A program made the position numbers and the translations under genes. Of a DNA stretch of 34,660 nucleotides, positions 16,474 through 22,193 are shown in pieces (within the stretch, counting starts at the first letter, position 1; every line of letters begins with the position of its first letter). The notes below the pieces were generated by a model that worked only from the letters and a program-made list of their open reading frames with translations, made no database searches and was not told the DNA's origin. This DNA is from a virus, in the IMG/VR virus record IMGVR_UViG_3300029286_000143, positions 1-34,660 of that record; one strand, 5' to 3'.

Positions 16474-16681
16474 ACCAGGATATTGGCCAAAGTATTATTT
16501 TCAAGAAACTTATTGGTCTGATGGATTTTGGGTAGGAGTTTTAGAAGCTCTCCGAAATATCAAGATCATGATTTCAGATATTTGGAAAAATGCTGATGCT
16601 AAGGTAATCAGAGTATCTGGGGAATGGAAAGCAATTACATCCATGAAAGTAAAAGTTAGTGGAACATGGAAAAATATCTAG
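16463..16681 (+). CDS. Small virion-associated protein (72 aa)
   Basis: Starts at an ATG overlapping the end of the fibre gene by 11 bases in another frame. The 72-residue protein is Trp/Tyr-rich (YWPKYYFQETYWSDGFWVG) and has two short related segments, KVIRVSGEWKAI and KVKVSGTWKNI, that look like a duplicated beta-hairpin. There is no membrane segment or signal peptide. Proteins of this size with V-x-x-S-G-x-W-K repeats occur at the end of fibre operons in other phages, as far as I recall, but no function is known to me. Confidence 0.6.
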   Translation: MPRKPGYWPKYYFQETYWSDGFWVGVLEALRNIKIMISDIWKNADAKVIRVSGEWKAITSMKVKVSGTWKNI

Positions 16682-16713
16682 TAGTGAAATACTCTGAAAA
16701 GGAGACCAAGTGA

Positions 16714-17214
16714 ATGGGAGACAAGGAATATTGTGAGCACCACATTGCCAATTCAGAAAGAATAAAAGCATTGGAGGTTGAAATGGACGGCCATGATGAA
16801 AAGACAGCAGTTCTATTCAAAAAGATGGATGACAATACAGCCATACTTGGCCAAATCCAGCACTGTGTTGACACGATGAATCACAGCATGTTGACAGGGT
16901 TCACAACCATGAACAGGGACATGGAGAATCTCAAACAGGCCTTCGATCAACGGTCAGAGGGATTTGACGAGCTGATTGCCGATTCTCTGGCGACGATAAG
17001 TGACATTACTGATCGTGTAGCGGCTTCGGAAGTCACCTTGAAGAACTTTGAGTGGTTCCGTAGCCCAATGAACTCCATCAATGCCAACCTGAGTAAATGT
17101 GTAGCTGGGTGGATATTGAAGGGATTCGGCATATTCCTCATAGTGATGATTGCAATTCATTATCAGGAAATTGGTGCACGATTACTACGATGGCTGACTA
17201 AGCAGGGAGGGTAA
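16714..17214 (+). CDS. XhlA/holin-like coiled-coil protein with C-terminal membrane anchor
   Basis: The ATG at 16714 follows AAAAGGAGACCAAGTGA. The 166-residue protein has an N-terminal CEHH motif, a long coiled coil (about residues 12-110, with ERIKALEVEMDGHDEKTAVL) and a single hydrophobic helix at about 130-150 (GWILKGFGIFLIVMIAIHY) followed by a basic tail. This layout, coiled coil then C-terminal membrane helix, is that of XhlA-like lysis accessory proteins, though those are usually only 80-100 residues. It is the first gene of the lysis cassette and is followed four bases later by the endolysin gene. A tail chaperone is the alternative. Confidence 0.6.
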   Translation: MGDKEYCEHHIANSERIKALEVEMDGHDEKTAVLFKKMDDNTAILGQIQHCVDTMNHSMLTGFTTMNRDMENLKQAFDQRSEGFDELIADSLATISDITDRVAASEVTLKNFEWFRSPMNSINANLSKCVAGWILKGFGIFLIVMIAIHYQEIGARLLRWLTKQGG

Positions 17215-17217
17215 CAA

Positions 17218-17787
17218 ATGAGAGAAACCTTTGAGAAAGCTCTTCCGAAGATTCTGAAATATGAGGGCGGCTACAGCAATCATCCTCTTGACAAAGGTGG
17301 CCCAACCAATCTCGGTATTACCTTGAGCACCGTTCAGCACTTCTATGAGGATTATGATTATGGCGATCTAGATGGTGACGGCGATATTGACATTGATGAC
17401 ATCAAATTGCTGGATACTCCGGAGGAAGCAGCCCCTATCTACAAGAAGTATTACTGGGACAAGATGCGACTTGACGAGTTCCCTGCCGGCATTGATTTCT
17501 TGATGTTTGATTTTGGGGTAAATTCAGGTCCAAAGAATGCAATCAAGATTCTTCAGCGTGCATTGAATATGCAGAGTTACGGACTTGAGGTGGACGGTCT
17601 TCTTGGTGCCAGGACTTTATTCTGCACCAATTCTTGTGTCCGAGACACCCTGATACTGTACATGATCATCCAGAGGGAGGACTTTTACAACAGGATAGTT
17701 ACCAACAATCCTTCCCAACAGGTCTTTTATAACGGCTGGATGAACCGTCTTCGGAGAGTATCACAGGAAGTGTGGGAATTGACATGA
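17218..17787 (+). CDS. GH108 muramidase endolysin with EF-hand-like insert
   Basis: The endolysin cleaves the glycan backbone of peptidoglycan to release progeny. The N-terminal motif ILKYEGGYSNHP carries the expected catalytic Glu (E16), followed by KGGPTNLGIT, an IYKKYYWDKMR segment, DFLMFDFGVNSG and a C-terminal helical VDGLLGARTL region (PG_binding_3-like), in the order typical of GH108 enzymes of about 180 residues. Residues 50-61 (DLDGDGDIDIDD) fit a 12-residue EF-hand calcium loop with acidic residues at positions 1, 3, 5, 7, 9 and 12, followed by IKLL as in dockerin-type helices. It occupies the place of a short helix in ordinary GH108 proteins. There is no signal peptide, so export depends on a holin. 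The stop overlaps the next ATG. Confidence 0.88.
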   Translation: MRETFEKALPKILKYEGGYSNHPLDKGGPTNLGITLSTVQHFYEDYDYGDLDGDGDIDIDDIKLLDTPEEAAPIYKKYYWDKMRLDEFPAGIDFLMFDFGVNSGPKNAIKILQRALNMQSYGLEVDGLLGARTLFCTNSCVRDTLILYMIIQREDFYNRIVTNNPSQQVFYNGWMNRLRRVSQEVWELT

Positions 17788-18095
17788 AAGAAACAGCATC
17801 CTACTTCAAGCGACTTCTCGACCCGAAGGACAACCAGTCTGCTGGTAGGTTTGCATTTTTGTTCCAGGTTATCACTTCCAATGTGGTCGTGTGGTACGCT
17901 TGGGTGATAGCCTGCATTTTGAAGCAGGAATTGGTGCAAATCCCGTCGGGGGTTGTTGAGATATATCTTGCTGCCAATGGGACAGCGTTTGTCGGCAAAG
18001 GCATCCAGTCCTTCACGGAAAGAAAGTATAGGGATGTTGAATGTATTGAACCCACTCAAAAGACAAACATTGATCCCTACAAGGAGGACATATGA
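17784..18095 (+). CDS. Holin-like small membrane protein
   Basis: I use the ATG at 17784, which overlaps the endolysin stop (ATGA). A GTG at 17772 is possible. The 103-residue protein has a cytoplasmic N-terminal helix (ETASYFKRLLDPKDNQSAGR), a clear membrane helix (residues about 24-47, FLFQVITSNVVVWYAWVIACIL) and a weaker hydrophobic segment (54-72) before a charged tail. Its size, position directly after the endolysin, and one or two helices fit a holin or antiholin, but no family signature proves it. Its stop overlaps the next start, so the lysis genes are translationally coupled. Confidence 0.6.
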   Translation: MKETASYFKRLLDPKDNQSAGRFAFLFQVITSNVVVWYAWVIACILKQELVQIPSGVVEIYLAANGTAFVGKGIQSFTERKYRDVECIEPTQKTNIDPYKEDI

Positions 18096-18436
18096 AGATG
18101 GAATATTGGATCATCGCTGGCATCATTGGTGCGGTCATCGTGGGGATATTATCGTATTCATACGGCAGATGCAGCCCAACCCCTGATGTCGTCAATCAAA
18201 TCTCCGAGGCAGCAAGACTTCAATCCGTCAAGGTATACGAGGAACGAATTATTGCGTTGACCAAAGAAAGTCAAGAGAATAAGCGTCTTCTTGCTTTGTC
18301 TGATGCAAGATATAACACCATAATCAGAAAACTTGAGGATATCAAGAAAGGAAAAGCCAATGTGCAGAAACCTACTACTGAGCAAGATCGTCTTGATCGC
18401 CTTAATGCTCTGGGCCTTACCCCTGTGGGCAAGTGA
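18092..18436 (+). CDS. Rz-like inner-membrane spanin candidate
   Basis: Starts at the ATG after AAGGAGGACAT, overlapping the preceding stop. The 114-residue protein has an N-terminal membrane helix (residues 5-24, YWIIAGIIGAVIVGILSYSY) with a periplasmic helical coiled-coil domain (SEAARLQSVKVYEERIIALT onward), the layout of Rz (i-spanin) proteins that bridge the inner and outer membranes during Gram-negative lysis. It ends GLTPVGK. A second frame begins inside it at 18360, as in Rz/Rz1 pairs. This is the main argument for a Gram-negative host. Confidence 0.65.
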   Translation: MKMEYWIIAGIIGAVIVGILSYSYGRCSPTPDVVNQISEAARLQSVKVYEERIIALTKESQENKRLLALSDARYNTIIRKLEDIKKGKANVQKPTTEQDRLDRLNALGLTPVGK

Positions 18437-18764
18437 ACCAATCTGTTTCACCACTGATCAAGTTGACTTAATGGTTGTCAAGATTGAGCAAGGCGATATG
18501 TGCAAACAGCAGGAACCTTTGTATGAGCAGGCTCTGACCGAAAGGGACTTGCAGATTGATGTGTTAAAAAAAGATACTATTATTTTTAACAAAAAGTTTG
18601 AGGAATGCTCTACTCAAAGACAGACAGAATCTAAGATTGCTGAGGAAAAAGATAAAGCTAGGGTTCAAGAGATTAAAGAAGCTGGTAAGATACAGTGGAG
18701 TTTACTATTTGGTGGATTTGGAGCAGGTGCTATTCTAGTAGGTTTGCTTGTTATTCTCTTTTAA
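18360..18764 (+). CDS. Nested secreted coiled-coil protein, atypical Rz1-position gene
   Basis: I use the ATG at 18360 after AAAGGAAAAGCCA. The 134-residue protein has a signal peptide (CRNLLLSKIVLIALMLWALP then LWAS|EP), a charged helical middle (ALTERDLQIDVLKKDTIIF) and a C-terminal membrane helix (residues about 112-134, SLLFGGFGAGAILVGLLVIL). It overlaps the Rz-like gene by 77 bases in another frame, as Rz1 does, but lacks a lipobox cysteine at the cleavage site and has a second membrane segment. It may be a divergent spanin partner or another envelope protein. Base composition falls toward AT from about 18440 on. Its end overlaps the convergent gene on the other strand by 30 bases. Confidence 0.55.
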   Translation: MCRNLLLSKIVLIALMLWALPLWASEPICFTTDQVDLMVVKIEQGDMCKQQEPLYEQALTERDLQIDVLKKDTIIFNKKFEECSTQRQTESKIAEEKDKARVQEIKEAGKIQWSLLFGGFGAGAILVGLLVILF

Positions 18765-19097
18765 TCGTTCCTTCCTGAGTTTTAATTCATATGAAGCTAA
18801 CCAATTCCAAAGAGCTTGAGCTTGGTGAGGTAAGCCGCTGTCAGAGTCAAATTCTTCGTGTCTGGATTTGAGTAGGTGTCTCCAAGCTGCGTCCTTATAT
18901 CGTTGTTCTCCGTTATCTACTTCTTGCCATCCTCCGGGGCTATAATGTGTTGCTCCATAATCTAATACTTCAGCTACAGCTAGAAGTGCAAGACTGAAAT
19001 CCTCTAGGAGACTTACTCTTACTTTTCCTTTGTCTAATTTTGCCCCCGGTTCATGTTGGTCTAATCCGTTTGGATCAGTTTCATCAGATTTGCTCAT
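18735..19097 (-). CDS. dATP/dGTP diphosphohydrolase-like protein (DUF5664 / MazZ-type domain)
   Basis: This 120-residue protein follows AAGGAGG and overlaps the stop of the upstream gene (ATGA). The order KGKVRVSLL, LAVAEVLDYGATHYSPGGW, RYKDAAWRHLLKSRHEEFDSDSGLPH and ALWNWLASYEL matches, from memory, the phage family named as an N-terminal domain of dATP/dGTP diphosphohydrolase in the vibriophage phiVC8 MazZ, an all-alpha MazG-type fold. The conserved EE at 81-82, Asp at 84 and 86 and SGLPH could bind metal and substrate. It would hydrolyse purine dNTPs to dNMPs. The family also occurs in phages with ordinary genomes. It ends 30 bases inside the convergent + strand gene. Confidence 0.7.
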   Translation of the reverse strand: MSKSDETDPNGLDQHEPGAKLDKGKVRVSLLEDFSLALLAVAEVLDYGATHYSPGGWQEVDNGEQRYKDAAWRHLLKSRHEEFDSDSGLPHQAQALWNWLASYELKLRKERLKENNKQTY

Positions 19098-19327
19098 GGC
19101 TTTGCCTCCTTGAAAAACTCAATAGCTTTACTTGCTAACAGACCAGTTTTGTCATCCATATAATCATCTGGATATATCCAAGCGTGGAACTCGCGGCAGT
19201 AGAATGCTCCAACCGAGCGATAGAAATCATGAAAATTAGGCAGACTTCTGACTATATAAATTACCTGTGCGGGGTCTTTGAACTCAGGCATTTTTAGCCT
19301 CTTGCAGATTTCTTCGCTTGCGGTCAT
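19094..19327 (-). CDS. Small protein of unknown function (77 aa)
   Basis: ATGA overlaps join this gene to both neighbours. The 77-residue protein starts MTASEEICKRLKMPEFKDPA and continues through an aromatic-rich segment (SLPNFHDFYRSVGAFYCREF then HAWIYPDDYMDD) to a helical C-terminus (LASKAIEFFKEAKP). No metal-binding or membrane motif is present. It belongs to the accessory block of coupled small genes. I recognise no family. Confidence 0.6.
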   Translation of the reverse strand: MTASEEICKRLKMPEFKDPAQVIYIVRSLPNFHDFYRSVGAFYCREFHAWIYPDDYMDDKTGLLASKAIEFFKEAKP

Positions 19328-19680
19328 ACCTCCACCCCTTCCTGCGCGGCAAGGGCTTTGAGAATGGCGAGGGTTGGGGTTGTCTTACCAAACATCAAAT
19401 CAAGCATAAGTTTCAGTTTTGAATGTTCGGAGGTGCTATCCCAAATTTTGGGCCAATCCACCATCCCCCAAAGTGACCTCTGCCTTGCCTCATCGCTGGA
19501 GTCGTCGATTGTGCGGGGGATTATCAAATAATCCTTGCATGATGCCGAATCTCTAAACTCTCTGCGAAGAATTATATAGCCTGTTCCCGGAAATAGTAGT
19601 TGGTCATCGTCTTTTTCCATCATCGTCTCCAGAAACTTCGGCTGTAATGCTACCATGTATCTAAGCGTTTCATCCTTCAT
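19324..19680 (-). CDS. Protein of unknown function (118 aa)
   Basis: I use the ATG at 19680, which follows GGAGGAGGCTCAAA and opens MKDETLRYMVALQPKFLETM. Longer in-frame starts lie inside the upstream small gene. The sequence has a beta-rich centre (GTGYIILRREFRDSASCKDY) and a helical C-terminus (HSKLKLMLDLMFGKTTPTLA) that ends AAQEGVEV. There is no signal peptide, membrane helix or zinc site. It looks like a phage accessory protein. No function can be given. Its stop overlaps the downstream ATG. Confidence 0.6.
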   Translation of the reverse strand: MKDETLRYMVALQPKFLETMMEKDDDQLLFPGTGYIILRREFRDSASCKDYLIIPRTIDDSSDEARQRSLWGMVDWPKIWDSTSEHSKLKLMLDLMFGKTTPTLAILKALAAQEGVEV

Positions 19681-19819
19681 TTTGAGCCTCCTCCAGCAGC
19701 TTAATTGCTTCATCAATCTGCATCTTGACAAAATCATCCATAGGCTTGCCTATCCTCATAATGTTGTCCACATTTATCTTTGCACACTCAAGTAATTCAA
19801 TTATGGCTTCTTTCTTCAT
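19670..19819 (-). CDS. Small helical protein (49 aa)
   Basis: A complete 49-codon frame starts at 19819 after GGAGGGATTGAA and ends with TGA at 19670, overlapping both neighbours (4 bases upstream, 11 downstream), which is the coupling used throughout this block. The product starts MKKEAIIELLECAKINVDNI and is predicted to form two helices joined by a loop, with no membrane segment. It fills what would otherwise be an unexplained gap between the 118- and 121-residue genes. Unknown function. Confidence 0.6.
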   Translation of the reverse strand: MKKEAIIELLECAKINVDNIMRIGKPMDDFVKMQIDEAIKLLEEAQNEG

Positions 19820-20181
19820 TTCAATCCCTCCAAGAACTCCGCGCACAGCCGACAGAAATGTGGGTTGCCAGACTCATCTGTGGGGCGGAAGAGCCAAACA
19901 TTAAAGTTCCTTATACCGCTTTTCTCTGATACCCACCTTTTGGTACAAAACGACTCAAACGCTTCCCACAACCCCTTCTCCACCAGTTTCTCCATACAGT
20001 CTCCGAGGTCTTGGTAGGTTGAGAAGGTGCGATAATCACTACGTTGATGCTCACAACTCCAACAAGTCCTTGCAGGGCAAGGATGACGTTGCTCGTTGGT
20101 AGCAACACATTTATAGTATGGAGGTTCTTCCTCAAGTAGCTTCTCAGTTAGCATCTTGCGTTGATCTTCGGTTAGGTTCAT
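19816..20181 (-). CDS. Cysteine-containing protein of unknown function (121 aa)
   Basis: The ATG at 20181 overlaps the stop of the upstream gene (ATGA) and is preferred over the ORF-extending ATG at 20226. The product begins MNLTEDQRKMLTEKLLEEEP and contains Cys/His pairs: HPCPARTCWSCEHQR near residue 34, a second CTKRW, and FCRLCAEFL near the C-terminus, which could make one or two zinc sites. The middle RTFSTYQDLGDCMEKLVEKG resembles uncharacterised phage proteins I have seen. A role is unknown. It is part of the G+C-richer accessory block. Confidence 0.6.
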   Translation of the reverse strand: MNLTEDQRKMLTEKLLEEEPPYYKCVATNEQRHPCPARTCWSCEHQRSDYRTFSTYQDLGDCMEKLVEKGLWEAFESFCTKRWVSEKSGIRNFNVWLFRPTDESGNPHFCRLCAEFLEGLK

Positions 20182-20354
20182 GGCTGATTCCTCACTTTCT
20201 CCACTCCAAGTCCATGCAGTAAGCATTTTGCATATCCTGGTTTGTGAATATTACAGATATAAAGCCCTGTTAATTCCTTACCACATTCAATGCAGCGTTT
20301 TATTGGGGCTGTTAAATTGTATTTTGGTATTTTTACCTGTTCGTCTTCATTCAT
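20178..20354 (-). CDS. Small zinc-finger-like protein (58 aa)
   Basis: A 58-codon frame from ATG at 20354 to TGA at 20178 overlaps both neighbouring genes by the ATGA pattern. The product (starting MNEDEQVKIPKYNLTAPIKR) carries C21-x2-C24 then C34, H37, C44 and H48, a plausible single zinc site of knuckle type followed by a helix. It sits in a conserved coupling position and explains the spacing between the 121- and 125-residue genes. The + strand frame across it is judged a shadow. Confidence 0.6.
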   Translation of the reverse strand: MNEDEQVKIPKYNLTAPIKRCIECGKELTGLYICNIHKPGYAKCLLHGLGVEKVRNQP

Positions 20355-20728
20355 CCCTTCTCCCTCCCTTTCACCCAGATAAGAAGTTCGGCCAGAGCAT
20401 CGGAGGGGTTGGCGCTAAGAAATAATTCCACGGTACGAGACTCAAGGCTCTCGTAGGTTGCAACATTTACATCCCTGAACCCCTTTAGTGTCTTGTTGTA
20501 GGTAATTCCGTCACGCTCAATACTAACCGGCAACTCCCTCCACAATTCAGCGAAGGACGGGGCGGGATATTGCTCCTTGTATGGGAATAATGGCCTTTGT
20601 ATCAGGTCGTATTTACTACCGCTTAATCCATCAGAACAGAGTACCCAAACCGCTTCCGTCTTCAAATCTATCCCGTTCTCTACCAGCTTGCGGGATAGGG
20701 GCAAGGATGTGTAGTTTAGTTCATTCAT
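20351..20728 (-). CDS. Protein of unknown function (125 aa)
   Basis: Starts at the ATG at 20728 after AAGGAAATCACTA. The 125-residue protein includes the motif YPAPSFAELWRELP in its middle and a C-terminal stretch NPSDALAELLIWVKGREKG. This combination (a [YF]PAPxxxELxxxLP segment, then NP-x-[DE]A-x-A-x-L-x-x-W) recurs in uncharacterised phage and prophage proteins, in my recollection. It has no metal or membrane motif. It marks the upstream border of the G+C-richer accessory block: DNA beyond it (20730 onward) is AT-rich. Confidence 0.6.
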   Translation of the reverse strand: MNELNYTSLPLSRKLVENGIDLKTEAVWVLCSDGLSGSKYDLIQRPLFPYKEQYPAPSFAELWRELPVSIERDGITYNKTLKGFRDVNVATYESLESRTVELFLSANPSDALAELLIWVKGREKG

Positions 20729-20752
20729 TAGTGATTTCCTTTCTTATGTAAT

Positions 20753-20911
20753 CTACCCTCCCAATAACTCAACTATTTTTGTAAGGTACTTACCAACTAA
20801 GGTCAATAACAAAAACGAGGAAACACCGAAGAGAACAAGTAGAGTGATAATTATCTTCAAATTATCATCAATCGAAACTAGCAGTTCCTCAATACTCTTT
20901 TTTGTTTTCAT
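20753..20911 (-). CDS. Small membrane protein (52 aa)
   Basis: A 52-codon frame starts at 20911 (AAGGATAAATT upstream) and stops at 20753. The product has a short N-terminal amphipathic helix (KKSIEELLVSIDDNLK) and one strongly hydrophobic helix (IIITLLVLFGVSSFLLLTLV) followed by a lysine-containing tail, giving a single-pass topology. It occupies an otherwise empty 230-base gap between the accessory block and the recombination genes. The function is unknown. Candidates include a superinfection-exclusion or membrane-anchoring factor, but nothing in the sequence decides. Confidence 0.55.
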   Translation of the reverse strand: MKTKKSIEELLVSIDDNLKIIITLLVLFGVSSFLLLTLVGKYLTKIVELLGG

Positions 20912-20930
20912 AATTTATCCTTAAGTCTAT

Positions 20931-20946
20931 AAACCTAAACAGGTTT
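20931..20946 (-). terminator. Weak hairpin, possible transcription pause site
   Basis: AAACCT and AGGTTT form a 6-bp stem with a 4-base loop between the 66-residue gene and the 52-residue membrane gene. The stem is AT-rich and not followed by a clean T-run on the - strand, so it is a weak candidate at best for an intrinsic terminator. Confidence 0.2.
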
Positions 20947-20958
20947 ATTTTATCTTCT

Positions 20959-21159
20959 TCAGTTTTCACATTTTTCTTCGGTTATAGTTATTGATGGTAT
21001 TCCTTCATTCTGACCTTTCCAGAAAGAAAGAATTTTTTGAAAATGATTTGTTCCACTTTCTCTTTTCATAATGTAAAGTTCACATGTGTTATGGGAAGCA
21101 TAAATTATTGCATCATCAGCAACATCTTTTAGGGAATCTACCAAATCTTTCTTAGTCAT
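20959..21159 (-). CDS. Small phage protein (66 aa), unknown function
   Basis: Starts at ATG 21159, overlapping the Rad50 C-terminal gene stop by 8 bases. The layout MTKKDLVDSLKDVADDAIIY followed by two short strands is the pattern of a widely seen small phage protein ([ML]TK-x-[DE]L-[IV]-x-x-L-x-x-x-x-DD-A-x-[IV]-x-[FY]), which has no proven function. It is the last gene of the recombination run before the small membrane gene. Confidence 0.6.
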   Translation of the reverse strand: MTKKDLVDSLKDVADDAIIYASHNTCELYIMKRESGTNHFQKILSFWKGQNEGIPSITITEEKCEN

Positions 21160-21748
21160 TTACAGTTACCTCTCCTTTATTATTTAGAATATTAAAAACT
21201 TTATCGGCATTGTTTATTATCTCAGGAATGTGAGAAATAACAATCAGTTGGATTCCTAATTTGTTGCTTATCATTTTGAGCATTTCTCCAAACTTTTCTT
21301 GAAGATTTCGGGAAATGAATTTACCAGGTTCATCTAAAAATAAAACTTTTCGGGAAGGTTTAATACTCCATGCTGCCGCTCGTAAAGCAAAAGAGGCTAC
21401 GTCTAAAGCTCCACCCCCTGATACATCCATAGGATCTCCTTCATTTCCGTCTTTCATAAAAATCAAATCAGCTTCAGTTTTATTCCTTCTCTGCACAAAT
21501 CTTAAAATGAATTCATATGGATCAGGAAATACAGATGACAAAGCCATACTCACAAGATTTGAAATATGGTATTCAATTTTCTTTTGAGTCTGTTCAGCCA
21601 CAATTTGCACATAAGACCTGACCTTTTGACAATTCTCTAAATGAAGTTCGGCATTGATCAAAGAGGTTTCTGTGTCGGTTAATTGTTTAACCAACAAGTC
21701 TCTTTGTCCTATAGCTTTATTGTACCTAGTTCGATATTCTTTTACCAT
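21152..21748 (-). CDS. C-terminal half of Rad50/SbcC-like ATPase (split protein)
   Basis: The 198-residue protein has only the C-terminal parts of a Rad50/SbcC (T4 gp46-like) recombination ATPase: a short coiled coil (residues 1-65, EYRTRYNKAIGQRDLLVKQL), a beta region, the ABC signature VSGGGALDVASF (109-120), Walker B KVLFLDE (134-140) and the H-loop ISHIPE (171-176). It has no Walker A, which is supplied by the protein encoded at 23279-24385. With the Mre11-like nuclease encoded between, the three should form an end-processing complex. The gene is coupled to the upstream coiled-coil gene. A second, independent ATPase is excluded by the missing P-loop. Confidence 0.85.
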   Translation of the reverse strand: MVKEYRTRYNKAIGQRDLLVKQLTDTETSLINAELHLENCQKVRSYVQIVAEQTQKKIEYHISNLVSMALSSVFPDPYEFILRFVQRRNKTEADLIFMKDGNEGDPMDVSGGGALDVASFALRAAAWSIKPSRKVLFLDEPGKFISRNLQEKFGEMLKMISNKLGIQLIVISHIPEIINNADKVFNILNNKGEVTVND

Positions 21749-21981
21749 TCAGCAATCTCCTTTAAAGAAGCATACTCCTCTTTAATAATAGTCGTTAGTG
21801 CTAGTTCTTCTTTCTCTAGCTTTTGGATCTCTTTCTCTGCTGCTTCTACCGAGGATAAATTGAAAGTATTCTTTAATTGAGACAATGTTTCTTGTTCACG
21901 ACCATCTAACTTAGCAAGATTTGTTTTTGCCTCATCAATGCCTCTCTTTAATGATGTCAATTCTTTGGTGATCTCCTGCAT
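21742..21981 (-). CDS. Coiled-coil protein, possible third Rad50 fragment
   Basis: This 79-residue protein is a single long coiled coil, starting MQEITKELTSLKRGIDEAKT and including EKEIQKLEKEELALTTIIKE, with heptads throughout and no ATPase motif. It ends inside the start of the Rad50 C-terminal gene (7-base overlap), so it lies exactly where the descending arm of a Rad50 coiled coil would be encoded if the gene were whole. It could be the missing part of the arm, made separately, or a stabilising partner. The alternative is an unrelated small helical phage protein. Confidence 0.6.
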   Translation of the reverse strand: MQEITKELTSLKRGIDEAKTNLAKLDGREQETLSQLKNTFNLSSVEAAEKEIQKLEKEELALTTIIKEEYASLKEIAEW

Positions 21982-22193
21982 GTGTTGTCTCCTTTTCGTT
22001 GATAAGTTAAGTAAGGGTTAGATAAATATTTAATGGTAACATGACCAAATTTTTCTTCAAGCCAATCAAAAAGATTTTTACTTGGTTGCCCAACAAATCT
22101 GTGTAAGATAGGTGCCGTCTCTGTGATTATTCGTTTTTCATTAACGGTTAACCTTACAGTCATTTTGCTACAAGATACCCAAAAGTGCATCAT
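21957..22193 (-). CDS. Small protein of unknown function (up to 78 aa)
   Basis: The frame starts at 22193 (ATGATG, overlapping the Mre11-like stop), with a further possible start at the Met in KMTVRLTV. It ends 25 bases inside the coiled-coil gene. The C-terminal part FVGQPSKNLFDWLEEKFGHV suggests a small alpha/beta fold, with a lysine/arginine-rich tail (TYQRKGDNTCRRSPKN). No family is recognised. It sits between Mre11 and the Rad50 C-terminal parts and might be part of the complex. Support is coupling, length and lack of any other frame. Confidence 0.5.
   Translation of the reverse strand: MMHFWVSCSKMTVRLTVNEKRIITETAPILHRFVGQPSKNLFDWLEEKFGHVTIKYLSNPYLTYQRKGDNTCRRSPKN

Noticed and set aside
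17367-17402. A dockerin domain suggesting a cellulosome protein
   Set aside because: Only one calcium-loop repeat is present, embedded in a GH108 endolysin between lysis genes. True dockerins have two repeats.
17953-18186. Overlapping + and - strand frames near the holin-like and Rz-like genes
   Set aside because: The chain of ATGA overlaps among the chosen lysis genes is consistent. These frames break it and encode no membrane or lytic signature.
18735-19097. Claim that the phage has a 2-aminoadenine (Z) genome
   Set aside because: Only the diphosphohydrolase-like protein is present here. There is no PurZ or DatZ in the window, and the family occurs in phages with normal adenine.
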